NCBI GenBank assembly: GCA_002383615.1
Contig: DFYN01000110.1
Coordinates: 7,688 to 16,642 of the forward strand
Reading direction: 5' to 3'
Length of the DNA stretch: 8,955 nucleotides
DNA from: Anaerolineaceae bacterium UBA4081
GTDB taxonomy: Bacteria; Chloroflexota; Anaerolineae; Anaerolineales; Anaerolineaceae
Shown here: positions 7,142 through 8,955 of the stretch, one piece after another
Layout: each line of letters starts with the position of its first letter
Numbering within the stretch: position 1 is the first letter of the stretch
Made by a program: the position numbers and the translations under genes
Notes under the pieces: generated by a model
What the model was told of the DNA's origin: nothing
Database searches by the model: none
The model's input: only the letters and a program-made list of their open reading frames with translations

Positions 7142-7729
7142 ATGGCGTGGATTAGTCTGACGATTGTCTTATTTGCCTTTTACCTGCCCGGGGTTGGCTT
7201 GGCAGACCAGATGTTGGCGCAATCCAGCCTGGTAACCATCAGCCTTCCCTGGATGGCAACCCAGGTACCCATCCTCTTCATCAATGACCTCAGGGTCTTG
7301 CTGTTTGCCTTTCTGGCATGGGCGGCATTGTGGATTGTCCTGGTTGGGTTGCTGCGTTTGTTGCCTGCAGATAGCGTTTTTCACCGCCTGTTCAGGGGTA
7401 ATGAGTTGTTTGCGGACCGACCGCATGTAACTATCCGCATGGCAAACTGGCTATCCCTGTTTGTCCTGTCCTTTCTGGGCATCTTCCTCATTCTGCTCTT
7501 GGTCGCGTCCCTGCTGGCTTTGATTTTTTCAGGATTAGCGCCCTTCAAAGAATCATTGCTCAGATTACCTGTACCTACAGAGGTATACGTAATTGCTGCT
7601 TTGGTGCAGGCAACTGTGCGAGCCTGGACATTTGAGGTTACATATCGCAAGGATGCTGCCCTAAAACGTATTCAAACACAGCGTCGGCGTGCATCTGATA
7701 TCGTTTTGCCTTCATCCCAGTATGAATAA
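7142..7729 (+). CDS. Small integral membrane protein, about four helices (195 aa)
   Basis: Not recognised as a known family. Hydrophobic segments lie at about residues 2-20, 50-71, 103-129 and, shorter, 147-164. The loop between the second and third contains R72, R82, R85, R93 and R99, and the C-terminal tail from residue 169 is strongly basic (RKDAALKR, then QRRRA), so both should be cytoplasmic. This fits four helices with both ends inside. The first segment is followed by ADQ and could be misread as a cleaved signal peptide, but the gene context favours a membrane helix. It starts 9 bp after the preceding gene with a consensus ribosome binding site sharing that gene's stop codon, which suggests equimolar production and possibly a complex with the 740-aa membrane protein. 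The function is unknown. Confidence 0.78.
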   Translation: MAWISLTIVLFAFYLPGVGLADQMLAQSSLVTISLPWMATQVPILFINDLRVLLFAFLAWAALWIVLVGLLRLLPADSVFHRLFRGNELFADRPHVTIRMANWLSLFVLSFLGIFLILLLVASLLALIFSGLAPFKESLLRLPVPTEVYVIAALVQATVRAWTFEVTYRKDAALKRIQTQRRRASDIVLPSSQYE

Positions 7730-7746
7730 TTGCTCTGGAGGTTAAC

Positions 7747-8847
7747 ATGGCGGAGACATTTAATATCAATGTGACGGTAAAAATTGCCCGCAAGATTGAT
7801 AAAATTGGACGGGCAAAAGGTATGGCAAAATCTGCGTTAATTCCCCAGGGTACCATCGGGCTTGTGGCTCGCGACCAGGAAATTGTGGATGCGCAGTCTT
7901 TTGTTGAAGTGTATTTACCCGGTGAGGTGGTGCGCCTGCCTCTCTTTGAAAAGGGTGCCACAGCTGAAGTCTTATCCCTGTCGCAGCAAATCGGCTTTGT
8001 AAGCGTGGAAGTACGGCGTGAATTTGCGGGAATATCTACCAGTTCCAGCGATATGGGCGTGGCTAAATTCCTTTATCCCATCACCATCAAGGACCCGGTG
8101 ATATTTGTCAATCACTTCAATGGTCGAGCAGATATTTTTGAGAGTGCAGGCTACCTGGGCGAAATTGATGCCGAGATTGGCGGTTCCTTCAGACAGGATG
8201 GCTCGCGGGAAAGTGAAGGCGTGCTGCGTATGGCAGTCAAGTCCGTCTTCCACAATGTGGATATTGACATTTGGTCTGCGGCTGATATCCGGCGCGTCAA
8301 CGCCCAAATTCGCGAACACCTCAACCATGAACTGAGTTCCTATGGTCTATGGGTGGATAGCAATTGTCCCGCTTATCGGTTATTCCCGACACGTTTGTAT
8401 GAAATCGTATTCCAGTTCCGTTCGGCGGAATTGGAACTGCTTCGAAGCGCTGATGATGGCGTGGAATTAACCAGCCATCTGGCAAGCTTGCAATTGGCAG
8501 CCAACGAACCCACAGATATGGCAAACCGCAGCGAAACAGGCGGCGGTGTGGGTGTGGGGTTCTTCTTGAAGGCGGTGGAGCAACCTGCCCGTCTTGGCAA
8601 TTTCATTGCCTGGTTGGAGCAATCGGAACGAAAACTATTCTTTGCTTCAACCTTCCTGCGGGAAGTGTTTGAACCCCGTAATCCGCCCCTACAATCCAGC
8701 GAGGTGGCTTTAGTGCGAGAGGTGCTGTTGGCGGCGTTCCGCAACCCGTTGCTCGGGGTGGGTGAGTGGGAACAACACGGCATCAGTCAACCGGGCGGAA
8801 AAACGGTTCCGTCCATCGAAGATTTCATGCGAAAACTGAGAGGATAA
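7747..8847 (+). CDS. SPFH/band-7-like soluble protein (366 aa)
   Basis: The N-terminal two thirds resembles SPFH (stomatin/prohibitin/flotillin) proteins. An 'IPQGTIGLVARDQEIVD' stretch near residues 32-48 is followed by a PGE turn, and strands ending in 'ITIKDPVIFV' near residues 114-123 match the usual 'kDP' SPFH element. A helix at about 180-201 contains REHLNHELSSYGL (189-201), close to the common L-N-x-x-L-x-x-YGL pattern at the end of SPFH domains. A glycine-rich linker (GGGVGVG) near residue 260 separates a C-terminal helical region of about 100 residues that I cannot assign. No membrane helix or signal peptide is visible, which is unusual for membrane SPFH proteins but known in soluble relatives. 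GGAGGT lies 4 nt before the ATG, and the gene begins 17 bp after the preceding one. It could be a ring- or scaffold-forming partner under the membrane. The fold assignment is by eye and moderately sure. Confidence 0.6.
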   Translation: MAETFNINVTVKIARKIDKIGRAKGMAKSALIPQGTIGLVARDQEIVDAQSFVEVYLPGEVVRLPLFEKGATAEVLSLSQQIGFVSVEVRREFAGISTSSSDMGVAKFLYPITIKDPVIFVNHFNGRADIFESAGYLGEIDAEIGGSFRQDGSRESEGVLRMAVKSVFHNVDIDIWSAADIRRVNAQIREHLNHELSSYGLWVDSNCPAYRLFPTRLYEIVFQFRSAELELLRSADDGVELTSHLASLQLAANEPTDMANRSETGGGVGVGFFLKAVEQPARLGNFIAWLEQSERKLFFASTFLREVFEPRNPPLQSSEVALVREVLLAAFRNPLLGVGEWEQHGISQPGGKTVPSIEDFMRKLRG

Positions 8848-8848
8848 G

Positions 8849-8955
8849 ATGAACAAGTTGATCAGGGTGGTCATAATCGTCATGGTGGTGTTTTCCGCTG
8901 GCTGCTCGGCAGTCGGCAAGGTGGTTGGTCAAGCAACTGCTGAGTCCACGGTGAC
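8849..8955 (+). CDS. Lipoprotein, 5' part only
   Basis: An ATG at 8849 follows the preceding stop codon by one base, with AGAGGATA just upstream as ribosome binding site. The 35 complete codons in the window encode a basic start (MNKLIR), a hydrophobic core (VVIIVMVVF) and a lipobox SAGC with the cysteine at residue 19, a typical type II signal peptide. The mature protein would be lipid-anchored on the outer face of the membrane, the same side as the predicted vWA domain. Serine at the -3 position is less common than leucine but allowed. The rest of the gene is outside the window, so the domain and function cannot be stated. Its near-zero spacing indicates the same operon. Confidence 0.75.
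   Translation, partial: MNKLIRVVIIVMVVFSAGCSAVGKVVGQATAESTV

Noticed and set aside
1..8955. CRISPR array, tRNA, rRNA or insertion sequence
   Set aside because: No regularly spaced repeats, tRNA-like cloverleaf, rRNA segment, transposase or terminal inverted repeats were seen.

Overview
The window is a moderately GC-rich bacterial segment of about 9 kb. All real genes are on the + strand, densely packed and read left to right. The gene content (a large tubulin-like protein with a membrane-bound von Willebrand A protein) and the general codon style suggest Chloroflexota, perhaps Anaerolineae. That placement is a guess from gene families, not from a marker gene.

Layout. (1) 2-625 is the 3' end of a conserved protein with nucleoside-phosphorylase-like motifs; it looks like an unrelated neighbour. 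(2) 626-979 is an AT-rich leader of about 350 bp with no convincing gene. It holds two promoter-like elements of the same form (TTGnAA, 16 bp, TATAAT), a weaker third one close to the first gene, small hairpins, a cysteine-rich micro-ORF, and an inverted repeat sitting on the probable start site of the second promoter. (3) 980-8955 is a run of six genes: a 792-aa tubulin/FtsZ-superfamily protein; a protein with three membrane helices and an extracytoplasmic vWA domain; a 740-aa protein with two membrane helices and large cytoplasmic domains at both ends; a 195-aa protein with about four membrane helices; a soluble SPFH/band-7-like protein; and the start of a lipoprotein cut by the window edge. 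Spacing falls from 65 bp (with a perfect 11-bp stem-loop in the gap) to 37, 9, 17 and 1 bp, and strong Shine-Dalgarno sequences precede most genes. One operon is the simplest reading.

How the genes may work together. The tubulin-like protein carries the only recognisable nucleotide-binding signature (GGTGEG). Its partners give a cytoplasmic polymer candidate, membrane anchors with large cytoplasmic faces, an SPFH-like scaffold, a metal-dependent adhesion-type domain outside the membrane, and a lipoprotein. This resembles, but is not identical to, the membrane-remodelling gene neighbourhoods that Makarova and Koonin proposed for a new FtsZ-like family (tubulin-like + vWA + GTPase + OmpA family). 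Here no P-loop GTPase is visible, and the two integral membrane proteins and the SPFH-like protein are, as far as I can tell, uncharacterised. The operon is the main candidate in this window for an undescribed system: a transmembrane, tubulin-driven apparatus linking a cytoplasmic filament to the cell surface.
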